Assembly: GCA_963847615.1 (NCBI GenBank)
Contig: CAWKAN010000022.1
Coordinates: forward strand, 1-64,000
Reading direction: 5' to 3'
DNA: 64,000 nt
Source of the DNA: Palsa-883 sp963847615
GTDB taxonomy: Bacteria > Pseudomonadota > Alphaproteobacteria > Acetobacterales > Acetobacteraceae
The notes under the pieces were generated by a model that was not told the origin of the DNA, did not search any database, and was given only the letters and a program-made list of their open reading frames with translations. Below are positions 26,456 through 34,444 of the stretch, piece after piece. The translations under genes and the position numbers were made by a program. Position 1 is the first letter of the stretch. The number at the start of each line of letters is the position of its first letter.

Positions 26456-27168
26456 GAAGAATTTTGACGCAGATGAAGGAAGGCGATGCACGCCGATGAA
26501 CGCAGATGGGGAGCGGCGGAATGATCTGTCGGGGCACGGGATCGGCTGCGCGGCCACCGTGCTTGACACGCGTGGGCCGGAGTCGTGGCAGAGGGCCATG
26601 CGCGTGCGTTGGCATTGGAACGTCTTGCGGCTGGCCTGTCAGGGGCGTGGCAGTGTGGCGCAGGGTGATTGTTATGACGTTATGGTCGGTGAGCCTTGCG
26701 TGGACTTGTGGTCGAGGACGTGCGTCTGGTTGGGCTGAAGACCGTCACGGCACTGGACGACGTGCACTTGCGCCCGGGCATCTCAGCCCTGGGGTCAGAT
26801 GCGTTGCAGCAATGACCTCAATGGATCGCCCGGCTGTTCTGCCTGCTGATTGAGACTGGGCATCCGAATGATCAACTCTTCGGCTGTACCTGCCAGGTCA
26901 TGCCGGGCGTCGGCCGGCATCCACGGGTTTGCTTGCTGCACGAAGGCAAGGCGTGGATGGCCGGCCTGCGCCGGCCATGACGGGGTGGGCGGCGCCTGTG
27001 GGTCAATCCGTGCGCCGGTTGGTGTGGGTCAATCTGTCCGCCGGTTGGTGTGACTTCGCCAAACTGCGCCTGGAGATCAAACGCGTGGCGCACGACCGGT
27101 CAACCGCACGGACCCATCTGCGTGCATCGGCGTGCATCGCCTTCCTTCATCTGCGGTAAATTCTTTCT
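26456..27168. repeat. Gene-free segment bounded by about 55-bp inverted repeats
   Basis: The left arm 26456-26510 (core CAGATGAAGGAAGGCGATGC) recurs inverted at 27113-27168 with about five mismatches. Between them lie roughly 600 bp with no supported gene, including the hairpin repeat at 26897-26981. It may be a non-autonomous mobile element or two inverted copies of a dispersed repeat. It occupies most of the 1-kb spacer before the RidA cluster. Confidence 0.75.
26897..26981. repeat. Palindromic GTCATGCCGGGCG-type repeat
   Basis: Arms read GTCATGCCGGGCGTCGGCCG, then CATCCACG, and on the right CGTGGATGGCCGGCCTGCGC, then CGGCCATGAC, around TTTGCTTGCTGCACGAAGGCA. Same family as 23780-23862 and 15056-15131. 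Confidence 0.8.
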
Positions 27169-27247
27169 TGCCCGGCCGCGCCGCAAGCACGCCCCGCGGA
27201 TTTGGCGTATCACCGTGGCGCTGCCCGCGAGGAAAGGGATCCGCCCG

Positions 27248-28492
27248 ATGCCGCTTGACCGAGTGCTGCCACTGGCCGCCGCGTCGCTACTTCCCGACGG
27301 CCCCGCCGCGTCGGTCGCCGCCGCGCTGCGCGCCGGCAACCGCGTCTTCCTCAGCGGGCGCAACGCACAGCGCCCGGACGGCTCGGTCGCCGGGCTGGGC
27401 GACGCCGCGGCGCAGACCGAGGAAGCGCTCGACCACATCGCGGCCGCGCTCGCCGCCGCCGGCGGATCGTTGCGCGACATCACCAAGCTGACCACCGCGC
27501 TGGTCAACCGGGCGCACCGCAAAGCCGTCTACGACACGATCGGCCGCCGGCTGCAGGGCGTCTTCCCGGTCAGCACCGGCCTGGTCGTCGCCGGCCTGGC
27601 GCGGCCGGAACTGATGGTGCAGATCGATGCGGAAGCGGTGATCGACGACGCGGTCACGCGGCTGCGCCGCTTCGAACTCAAGGACTGGTTCGCCCAGGAC
27701 ATCGCCTGGCAGGGCGCCATGGTCGCCGCCACGCCACAGGAGATTTTCATCCGCGGCCAGACCGGCGCCGCGCTGGACGGCAGCGCGATGGAAGGCGCCT
27801 TGCGGCGTCCGGAAGACGCGGCGGCGCAGGCCGATCTTGCGCTGAGCAACCTCGCGACCCTGCTGCGCGAGGCTGGCTCCGACCTCGACGAGGTCAGCAA
27901 GATCACCGTCTACATCAGCGACCGCGCCTATCGCCACGCGGTCTACCGGGTGATCGGGCAGCATTTCCGCGCCATCCACCCGGTGTCCACCGGCCTGATT
28001 GTGCCGGGCTTCGCGCGGCCCGACATCCTGTTCGAGATCGACGTGCAGGTGCTGCGCAAGCAGGGCGGTCCGCATCTGCGCGTGCGGCGCTACCACTCCG
28101 ACGCCGTGCGCTACGGCTTCAGCCAGCAGAACCTCGACTGCGACTTCTGCATGGCGGTGCGGGCAGGTCCGCATGTGGTACTGCGGGGCCAGACCGGGAC
28201 CGATCTGAACGAGGTGATGCACGGCGCCGGCGATCCGCCCGCCCAGGCCGAGCAGGCGATGCGCAACGTCGCGCAATTGCTGGGCGAAGCCGGCGCACGG
28301 CTGAGCGATGTCACCAAGGCCACCGTGTTCGTCACCGACCGCGCCTACCTGTCCGGCGTGACCGGGGTGGTGCTGCGCCATCTCGGCCCGGCCGCGCCGT
28401 GCCTGAGCATGCTCATCGTCAAGGGCCTCGCCAGCCCCGACCTGGCGATGGAGGTCGATATCACCGCGATGGTGCAAGGAGACGACACATGA
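27248..28492 (+). CDS. Triple RidA-domain protein
   Basis: 414 residues carrying three consecutive RidA/YjgF-like domains (about 15-135, 145-272 and 285-410); normal RidA is a single domain of about 130 that trimerises. RidA proteins hydrolyse reactive enamine/imine intermediates. Each domain has the QTEEAL- or PAQAEQAM-type helix and the PVSTG or PCLSM edge. The catalytic Arg is present in domain 1 (GLARPELMV, Arg119) and domain 2 (GFARPDILF, Arg257), but domain 3 has Ser396 (GLASPDLAM). So this is a covalent pseudo-trimer with one changed site. ATG 27248 directly precedes the first domain. Its TGA overlaps the ATG of the DUF1028 gene. Confidence 0.88.
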   Translation: MPLDRVLPLAAASLLPDGPAASVAAALRAGNRVFLSGRNAQRPDGSVAGLGDAAAQTEEALDHIAAALAAAGGSLRDITKLTTALVNRAHRKAVYDTIGRRLQGVFPVSTGLVVAGLARPELMVQIDAEAVIDDAVTRLRRFELKDWFAQDIAWQGAMVAATPQEIFIRGQTGAALDGSAMEGALRRPEDAAAQADLALSNLATLLREAGSDLDEVSKITVYISDRAYRHAVYRVIGQHFRAIHPVSTGLIVPGFARPDILFEIDVQVLRKQGGPHLRVRRYHSDAVRYGFSQQNLDCDFCMAVRAGPHVVLRGQTGTDLNEVMHGAGDPPAQAEQAMRNVAQLLGEAGARLSDVTKATVFVTDRAYLSGVTGVVLRHLGPAAPCLSMLIVKGLASPDLAMEVDITAMVQGDDT

Positions 28493-29148
28493 CGTTCTCG
28501 CTGCTGGGTCGTTGCGCGCGCACCGGCATGCTCGGCGCCGCGGTGACGACCTCGTCCATCGCGGTCGGTTCGCGGTGTTCGCACGCGCGCGCCGGGGTCG
28601 GTGCCTGCCTGACGCAGCATCGCACCGATCCGCGGCTGGGGCCGCTCGCGCTCGATCTGCTGGCGCGCGGCTACGACGCGCCGCACACGTTGCATGCCGT
28701 CCGCGCCGTGGCACCGCATCCCGACTGGCGCCAGCTTGCGGTCATCGATGCGGCGGGGCGTACCGCGGCGTTCACCGGCGCCCACGTCGCGCGCGACAAG
28801 GCCGGCGAGGCGCACGGCAAGGACTGCGTCGCCATCACCAACATCGTGCGCTCGACCGATATCCCGGCCGCCATGGTCGGCGCGTTCGAGGCCGATCCGA
28901 CGCTGCCGCTGGCGCGCCGCCTGATCGATGCGCTCGCGGCGGGCGAGGCGGCGGGCGGCGAGTTCATGCCGGTGCTGTCCGCCGCGCTGCTGGTGGCGCA
29001 CCGTGAAAGTTTTCCCTACGCCGACTTGCGGGTCGATTCGCATACGTTGCCGATTGGCGAACTGGATCGGCTGTGGCGCGCCTACGAACCCGAGGCCGCG
29101 CTCTACGTCACCCGCGCCAACGATCCCGGCGCCGCGCCGCCGGCCTGA
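28489..29148 (+). CDS. DUF1028 family (Ntn-hydrolase-like) protein
   Basis: 219 residues matching DUF1028: it opens TFSLLGRCARTGMLGAAVTT followed by SSIAVGSRC, and has AGVGACLTQHRTDPRLG and AITNIVRSTDIPAAM. The family is predicted to have an N-terminal-nucleophile hydrolase fold and so may cut amide bonds; I do not assign a substrate. It is translationally coupled to the triple RidA gene (ATGA) and followed, after a 340-bp palindromic element, by an amino-acid-type ABC transporter. This context suggests hydrolysis of an imported amino-acid-like amide whose breakdown makes an enamine that RidA clears. Confidence 0.9.
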   Translation: MTFSLLGRCARTGMLGAAVTTSSIAVGSRCSHARAGVGACLTQHRTDPRLGPLALDLLARGYDAPHTLHAVRAVAPHPDWRQLAVIDAAGRTAAFTGAHVARDKAGEAHGKDCVAITNIVRSTDIPAAMVGAFEADPTLPLARRLIDALAAGEAAGGEFMPVLSAALLVAHRESFPYADLRVDSHTLPIGELDRLWRAYEPEAALYVTRANDPGAAPPA

Positions 29149-29154
29149 CCACCA

Positions 29155-29507
29155 GGGCAATCGGGCGAACGAAGCAAGGTCGGGGCGCCGCCCCGAACCC
29201 CGCCAGGGGGGCTTTGCCCCCCTGGACCCCCCCACCAGAGGCAGCGGCCTCTGGACTCCATGACTGGGAGTGGGTGATGGGGAGGGGGCGTGTGGGCGCG
29301 GCGAAGGGGCGCCGTCCGGCCTGCCGGACGGCGCCCCTTCGCCGCGCCCACACGCCCCCTCCCCATCACCCACTCCCAGTGAAGGGTTCCAAGAGCCTGC
29401 CCCGGCGAAGGCCGGGGGCTCGCCCTTGGCGGGGTTCCAAGGGGCAGCGCCCCTTGGTGGGGTTCGGGGCGAAGCCCCGACCTTGCTTCGGTTCGCCCGA
29501 CTGCCCC
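29155..29507. mobile_element. Nested-palindrome intergenic element, copy B
   Basis: Terminal inverted repeats of about 50 bp: left from 29155 (GGGCAATCGGGCGAACGAAG, then CAAGGTCGGGGC) and right ending at 29507, differing at a few bases. The central hairpin is perfect: 29263-29320 pairs with 29323-29380 (58 bp each, loop CT). The orientation of the side modules is opposite to copies A and C. It lies between the DUF1028 gene (7 bp) and the first solute-binding protein gene (74 bp), splitting the cluster. Confidence 0.92.
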
Positions 29508-29580
29508 GGCGCAACCGAGCCCGTGCCGTCATGGCACGCAGATTGCTTGGTCATCCGGGATTCACCGGAGGGGAACCGCC

Positions 29581-30369
29581 ATGTTGCGATTGATTGTGAT
29601 GCTTGCGCTCGTTCTGCTGCCCGGCCTGGGCTTCGCGCAGGCACCCGAGCTCACGGAACCGGGCAAACTGACCTGGGGCGCCACGACCTCGTTTCCGCCC
29701 TTCGAGTTCGTGGAGGACGGCAAGCCCGCCGGTTTTGATATCGACTTCGCCACCACGATCGCCAACAAGATGGGCCTGCAATCGGCCTTCATGCCGATCG
29801 AGTTCAAGGGGCTGATCCCGGCGCTATTGGGCAAACGGATCGATATCATCGTCAGCGGCATATACATCAACCCGCAACGCCAGGAGGTGGCCGATTTCAT
29901 TCCCTACCTGCTGGTCGGCAACCAGATCGTCGTGCGCGCGGGCAATCCCAAGCAGATCGATGGCGTGCCCGCGTTGTGCGGCAAGCGGGTCGCCGCGGCG
30001 GTCGGCACGGTGTTCGAGGTCATGGCGAAGCAGGCCAGCGCGCGGTGCTTGGATGCCGGCAAGCCGGAGATCACCCTGCTGGCCTTGCCGAGCACCACCA
30101 ACTGTGCGTTGGCACTGACGCAGGATCGCGCCGATGCCATCATCGTCTCGACCGCGACGGTCGCGGCACTGCAGCGTGAAACCCCGGGCGCCTATGCGAC
30201 CGGTAGCGCGCCGTTCGACACCAGCACCAAGGTCGGCATCGCGCTGCGCAAGGACACGCCCGGCCTGAAAGCGGCGATCGACAAGGCGGTGCAGGCGATT
30301 GTCGCCGATGGAACGTACGCGGCGCTGATCAAGAAATGGAACCTGCCGCCCGCGAGTTCGATATTCTGA
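29581..30369 (+). CDS. Amino-acid-type ABC transporter solute-binding protein (copy 1)
   Basis: 262 residues with a signal peptide, MLRLIVMLALVLLPGLGFAQ, cleaved probably after AQA. It is a type 3 (polar amino acid) solute-binding protein: LTWGATTSFPPFEF, GKPAGFDIDFATTIANKMG and the C-terminal DGTYAALIKKWNLP are typical. It captures the substrate in the periplasm and delivers it to the permease. Two internal cysteines (about residues 134 and 151) could form a disulfide. GGAGGGGAACCGCC precedes the ATG. It is near-identical to the next gene, with which it arose by tandem duplication. Confidence 0.93.
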   Translation: MLRLIVMLALVLLPGLGFAQAPELTEPGKLTWGATTSFPPFEFVEDGKPAGFDIDFATTIANKMGLQSAFMPIEFKGLIPALLGKRIDIIVSGIYINPQRQEVADFIPYLLVGNQIVVRAGNPKQIDGVPALCGKRVAAAVGTVFEVMAKQASARCLDAGKPEITLLALPSTTNCALALTQDRADAIIVSTATVAALQRETPGAYATGSAPFDTSTKVGIALRKDTPGLKAAIDKAVQAIVADGTYAALIKKWNLPPASSIF

Positions 30370-30389
30370 TCGCCGGCGCCGCATCATAC

Positions 30390-30468
30390 CCCTGTTCCAG
30401 CCGCATCTGCCAGCACAATACGTGGTCAGCGCGGACTTCTTGCATGGCGCGATGATGACGCTGCGGCC
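30390..30468 (+). pseudogene. Fossil 5' end of the ABC permease gene left by duplication
   Basis: The sequence CTGTTCCAGCCGCATCTGCC onward to GGCGCGATGATGACGCTG matches the first 80 bp of the permease gene at 31433-31503 with scattered substitutions. It then stops abruptly at unrelated sequence. It shows that the duplicated unit included the binding protein gene plus the beginning of the permease gene. Confidence 0.85.
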
Positions 30469-30621
30469 GGACGAGCCGGGTTGCGCATTCCGCCCTGGTG
30501 AAGACAGGATGGCTTGCCATGGGTTGATCCGGATCAACCAGGGGAGACCGTGGCCACGCCGGAGCATCATGGCACGCCGATTGCTAAGCCAAGCGTGAAA
30601 TACCAGAGGGGGGAACCACCG

Positions 30622-31410
30622 ATGTTACGATTCATGACGATGCTTGCGCTCGTTCTGCTGCCCAGCCTGGGCTTCGCGCAGGCACCCGAACTCGCGGACC
30701 CGGGCAAACTGACCTGGGGCGCCTCGACCACGTTTCCGCCCTTCGAGTTCGTGGACAACGGCAAGCCCACCGGTTTCGATATCGACTTCACCGCCGCGCT
30801 CGCCAAGAAGATGGGCCTGCAGTCCGCGCTCATGCCGATCGAGTTCAAGGGGCTGATCCCGGCACTGTTGGGCAAGCGCATCGATGTCATCGTCAGCGGC
30901 ATGTACATCAACCCGCAACGCCAGGAGGTGGCCGATTTCGTCCCCTACCTGCTGGTCGGCAACCAGATCGTCGTGCGGGCCGGCAATCCGAAGCAGATCG
31001 ACGGCGTGCCCGCGTTGTGCGGCAAGCAGGTCGCCGCGCCGGTCGGCACGGTGTTCGAGGTCGCGGCCAAGCAGGCCAGCGATCAATGCAAGGCGGCGGG
31101 CAAGCCGGAGATCACCCTGCTGCTGCTGCCGGGAACGACCAATTGCGCCTTGGCGCTGACGCAGAATCGCGCCGACGCCATCATCGTCTCCACCGCGACG
31201 GTCGCGGCGCTGATGCATGAGACGCCGGGCGCCTACGCGGCCGGTGGCGCGCCGTTCGACACCAGCACCAAGGTTGGCATCGCGCTGCGCAAGGACACGC
31301 CCGGGCTGAAAGCCGCGCTCGACAAGGCGGTGCAGGCGATCGTCGCCGACGGGACGTACGCGGCGCTGATCAAGAAATGGAACCTGCCGCCCGCCAGCTC
31401 GGCATTCTGA
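30622..31410 (+). CDS. Amino-acid-type ABC transporter solute-binding protein (copy 2)
   Basis: 262 residues, highly similar to copy 1 along its whole length, with differences concentrated around residues 45-60 and 135-150 (for example VAAPVGTVFEVAAKQASDQC against VAAAVGTVFEVMAKQASARC). Signal peptide MLRFMTMLALVLLPSLGFAQ. GGGGGGAACCACCG precedes ATG 30622. The start-to-start distance of 1041 bp defines the duplicated unit. The pair may give two ligand specificities for one transporter. It is followed by the permease 16 bp later. Confidence 0.93.
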   Translation: MLRFMTMLALVLLPSLGFAQAPELADPGKLTWGASTTFPPFEFVDNGKPTGFDIDFTAALAKKMGLQSALMPIEFKGLIPALLGKRIDVIVSGMYINPQRQEVADFVPYLLVGNQIVVRAGNPKQIDGVPALCGKQVAAPVGTVFEVAAKQASDQCKAAGKPEITLLLLPGTTNCALALTQNRADAIIVSTATVAALMHETPGAYAAGGAPFDTSTKVGIALRKDTPGLKAALDKAVQAIVADGTYAALIKKWNLPPASSAF

Positions 31411-31426
31411 TCGCGGGCGCCGCGTC

Positions 31427-32137
31427 ATGTCGCTGTTCCAGCCGCATTTGCTGGCGCAGTACCTGGTCAGTGCGGACTTCTTCCACGGCGCGATGATGAC
31501 GCTGGCGCTCAGCATCGCCTCGCTCGCCGCCGGGCTGGTGGTCGGACTGTTGCTGGCGGTGGGACAGGAAGTGCCGCTGCGGGCCGTGCGCGCCGCGGTG
31601 GTGTTCTATCTCTGGTTGTTTCGCGGCACGCCGGTGCTGCTGCAACTGGTGTTCGCCTTCAACGTGCTGCCGGCATTCGGCGTGCTGCTGCCGGGCTTTG
31701 CCTGCGCCGTGCTGGCGCTGGGACTGAACGAAGGCGCCTACATGGCGGAGATCATGCGTTCCGGCATTCGCGCGGTCGGGCCGGGCCAGCGGCTGGCCGC
31801 GCGAGCACTGGGGCTGGAGGAATGGCGGGTCATGCGCTGGGTGGTGCTGCCGCAGGCACTGCGCATCATCATCCCACCGATCGGCAACCAGTTCATCGGC
31901 ATGCTGAAACTTTCAGCACTGGTTTCGGTGATCGGCGTCCAGGAGCTGCTGCTGGTGGCGGACCAAACCGCGTCGGGCAACTTCCGCTACATCGAGACGC
32001 TGGCCGCCGCCGGCATCTACTACCTGGCGCTGACAACCGTGTTCATGGCGATCCAGTCGATGATCGAGCGCAGCTTCCGCCGCCCCGGCGCGCGGCGGGC
32101 ACCGCTGGCGGTCCCCAGCCTGCAAACCATCCGATGA
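31427..32137 (+). CDS. Amino-acid-type ABC transporter permease
   Basis: 236 residues, about five membrane segments. The HisMQ-type motif is clear: RSGIRAVGPGQRLAARALGL (the EAA loop contacting the ATPase) near residues 112-131, followed by LPQALRIIIPPIGNQFIGML. FRGTPVLLQLVFAF is the other family block. Only one permease gene is present, so it probably forms a homodimer. Its TGA overlaps the ATG of the ATPase gene. Confidence 0.94.
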   Translation: MSLFQPHLLAQYLVSADFFHGAMMTLALSIASLAAGLVVGLLLAVGQEVPLRAVRAAVVFYLWLFRGTPVLLQLVFAFNVLPAFGVLLPGFACAVLALGLNEGAYMAEIMRSGIRAVGPGQRLAARALGLEEWRVMRWVVLPQALRIIIPPIGNQFIGMLKLSALVSVIGVQELLLVADQTASGNFRYIETLAAAGIYYLALTTVFMAIQSMIERSFRRPGARRAPLAVPSLQTIR

Positions 32138-32871
32138 CACGACTGCTGGACGCCGCCGCGATCTGGAAGCGCTTCGGCCCGCTCGAGGTACTGAAAGGCG
32201 TCGGCGTGTCGGTGAGCCCGGGCGAGTGCCTGGTGCTGCTCGGCCCCTCCGGGTCCGGCAAGTCGACCCTGCTGCGCTGCCTCAACCTGCTGGAGCCGAT
32301 CGCCTCCGGCAGCATCATGTTCGAGGGTCGGGAGATCGCCAACACGCCGCGCAGGCGGGCCGCGTCGTTGCGGCAGCGGATGGGCATGGTGTTCCAGAAC
32401 TTCGAGTTGTTCCAGCATCTGTCCGCCGAGGACAACATCGCCTTCGGGCCGATCCGCGTGAAGCAGACCCCGGTGAAAGAAGCCAGGGAACTGGCCCGCC
32501 ATCTGCTGCGCAAGGTGCACCTGCCGGACAAGGCCGCGGCGTTCCCCGACGAGCTGTCCGGCGGCCAGCAGCAGCGCGTCGCCATCGCCCGCGCGCTGGC
32601 GATGGAACCGGCGCTGATGCTGTACGATGAGCCGACCAGCGCGCTCGATCCCGAAACGGTCGGCGAGGTGCTGAGCGTGATGCAGGAACTCGCCGAGGAA
32701 GGCATGACCAGCATCGTTGTCACCCATGAGCTTGGCTTCGCCCGTCGCGCGGCGAACGAGGTGGTGTTCATGGAGGCCGGTCTCGTGGTGCATCGCGCGC
32801 CGGTCAGCGACTTCTTCAACGGCAGCGCGCCCGACCGGGTGGTTCGTTTCCTGTCTCGGATGCATGCTTGA
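32134..32871 (+). CDS. Amino-acid-type ABC transporter ATP-binding protein
   Basis: 245 residues. Walker A GPSGSGKSTLLRCLN, Q-loop VFQNFELFQHLSAEDN, signature LSGGQQQRVAIARALAM, Walker B LMLYDEPTSALDPE and H-loop VVTHELGFARR are all intact. This is the GlnQ/HisP class that powers polar amino acid import at the cytoplasmic face. ATG 32134 overlaps the permease stop. The open frame extends upstream into the permease gene without a better start. Confidence 0.96.
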   Translation: MTRLLDAAAIWKRFGPLEVLKGVGVSVSPGECLVLLGPSGSGKSTLLRCLNLLEPIASGSIMFEGREIANTPRRRAASLRQRMGMVFQNFELFQHLSAEDNIAFGPIRVKQTPVKEARELARHLLRKVHLPDKAAAFPDELSGGQQQRVAIARALAMEPALMLYDEPTSALDPETVGEVLSVMQELAEEGMTSIVVTHELGFARRAANEVVFMEAGLVVHRAPVSDFFNGSAPDRVVRFLSRMHA

Positions 32872-32905
32872 CGCGCGCTTGGGTGGATTAACAGGGGTGG
32901 TTTCC

Positions 32906-33967
32906 ATGAACGACATGCTGACACCAATCGAAGGTCCGGCGGCCTGGTGCGGCGACGAGCTGCTGCACGCGCCGGCCTGGCGCCGAGCACTGACCGCGAC
33001 GGAACACGCCGCACTGGAGCGCGCCACGGCGGCGGCGCGCGGCGCCCCCTGCCCCGGCTTCGGCAAGGCGGCCTTTCCGGTGCCGGAACTGGCCCCGCTG
33101 TTCGCCTGGATGGAAGAACAGCTCGAGCGCGGGCCGGGCGTGGTGCGGCTGACCGGCGTGCCGGCCGGGCGCATGGCGCGCGACGATCTCAAGCGGCTGT
33201 TCTGGGGCTTTTGCGTCAACCTCGGCACGCCGGTCTACCAGACCGCCGCCGGCGAGGTGCTGGGCGAGGTGAAGGACGAGACCGGCACCGGCGCGGCACT
33301 GACCTATGACGGTCCGGGCCCGCTGAAGTCGGCGCGCACCGTCGCGCGCTCCACCGGGGCGTTGCGCTTCCACACCGACAAGACCGACCTGCTGGGCCTG
33401 CTTTGCGCGACCAACGCGATCGAGGGCGGCGTCTCCAAGGTGGTTTCCAGCGTGACGTTGCACAACGAGATCCTGCGCCGCCGCCCGGATCTGTTGCGCG
33501 TGTTGTACGAACCCTTCTGGCGGATGCGCCCGACCGATGAGGAAGGCGCGCGCGAGGACCGCGTGTTCCCGATGCCGGTGTTCGCCCGCGCCGCCGATGG
33601 CAGCTTCACCAGCCAATACTCCCGCACCTATATCAGCCAGGCCCAGGAAGTGCCGGAGGTCCCGCGCCTGACCGCGGCGCAGACCGAGGCAATGGACCTG
33701 ATCCACGCCATCGGCGAGGAGGTCTGCCTGCGCGCGCCGTTTGACGTGGGCGACATGCAGTTCCTCAACCAGCACGTCACCTACCACGGCCGCACGCAGT
33801 TCACCGACGACCCGGGCCGCGGCGCACAGCGCGTGCTGCTGCGCATCTGGCTGGCCGCGCCGTTCACCCGGATGTTGCCGGAGGGCAACGCCGTGCAATG
33901 GGGCGACACCCGGCCCGGCGCGCTGCGCGGCGGGGCCTTGGTCGGCCGCAGCGCCCTGGCGGCCTGA
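32906..33967 (+). CDS. TauD/TfdA-like 2-oxoglutarate/Fe(II) dioxygenase
   Basis: 353 residues. The iron-binding facial triad is visible: His156 and Asp158 in LRFHTDKTDLLGLL and His294 in VTYHGRTQF. Arg313 in RVLLRIWLA should bind 2-oxoglutarate. Such enzymes hydroxylate or oxidatively cleave small substrates using O2. It is the last gene of the co-directional RidA-DUF1028-transporter group, 34 bp after the ATPase, so the imported compound is a likely substrate; its identity is unknown. ATG 32906 is used because the preceding sequence belongs to the ATPase gene in another frame. Confidence 0.88.
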   Translation: MNDMLTPIEGPAAWCGDELLHAPAWRRALTATEHAALERATAAARGAPCPGFGKAAFPVPELAPLFAWMEEQLERGPGVVRLTGVPAGRMARDDLKRLFWGFCVNLGTPVYQTAAGEVLGEVKDETGTGAALTYDGPGPLKSARTVARSTGALRFHTDKTDLLGLLCATNAIEGGVSKVVSSVTLHNEILRRRPDLLRVLYEPFWRMRPTDEEGAREDRVFPMPVFARAADGSFTSQYSRTYISQAQEVPEVPRLTAAQTEAMDLIHAIGEEVCLRAPFDVGDMQFLNQHVTYHGRTQFTDDPGRGAQRVLLRIWLAAPFTRMLPEGNAVQWGDTRPGALRGGALVGRSALAA

Positions 33968-34122
33968 GCGTCCGGGCGCTTTGCGGGACCGGGTCGGGGC
34001 TGCCGCCGGAAACCCGCCAGTGGGTTTTCCGCTGGACCGCTGCGCTTGGTTCCGGGGTGAGGTGGGCCTTGCCGCGGGGCCGCGGCCAAGCCACCGTGAA
34101 GCCCCCGGGGCCGGTCGCGCGG

Positions 34123-34434
34123 TCAGGCGTCCGCTTGCCGCCGGGCGGGCATGGCGATCAAGGCAGCCCGCCCGCGGCTGGTCAGCACGACCGGACAGTC
34201 CGCCATCGCACCGCCAGGCGCATGGTCGATGCGGACCAGATTGCCGTCCACCGCGTGCTCCCACACCGCCAGCCGCAGGCAGGAGGGCAGCCGCAGGCAG
34301 GAGGGCAGCCGCAGGCAGGAGGGCAGCCGCAGGCAGGAGGGCAGCCGCAGGCAGGCGGTACGCCACGCCGCCATCACGTCGGCGTAGACGCGCGGCCGGG
34401 CCGCCACCCATTCCAGGAACTACAGGACCAGCAT
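34123..34434 (-). pseudogene. Small conserved protein gene with an amber codon and an 18-bp repeat expansion
   Basis: From ATG 34434 the minus strand reads MLVL, TAG (34422-34420), then FLEWVAARPRVYADVMAAWR, TACLRLP, AVWEHAVDGNLVRIDHAPGG and VVLTSRGRAAL. From memory of similar small alphaproteobacterial proteins (MLVLQFLEW-AARPR-YAETM-AWRTSCPRL-WEDA), TAG replaces a Gln codon, and the LRLPSC repeats are an insertion inside the conserved PRL-WE junction. If translated from the ATG at 34407 the N-terminus would be lost. Function of the family is unknown. Confidence 0.55.
34271..34357 (-). repeat. 18-bp tandem repeat, about 4.8 units
   Basis: Unit AGCCGCAGGCAGGAGGGC repeated in perfect tandem four times from 34271, with a partial fifth. 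It keeps the reading frame of the surrounding small gene and encodes LRLPSC repeats. Confidence 0.92.
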
Positions 34435-34444
34435 GCGTTGCGGA

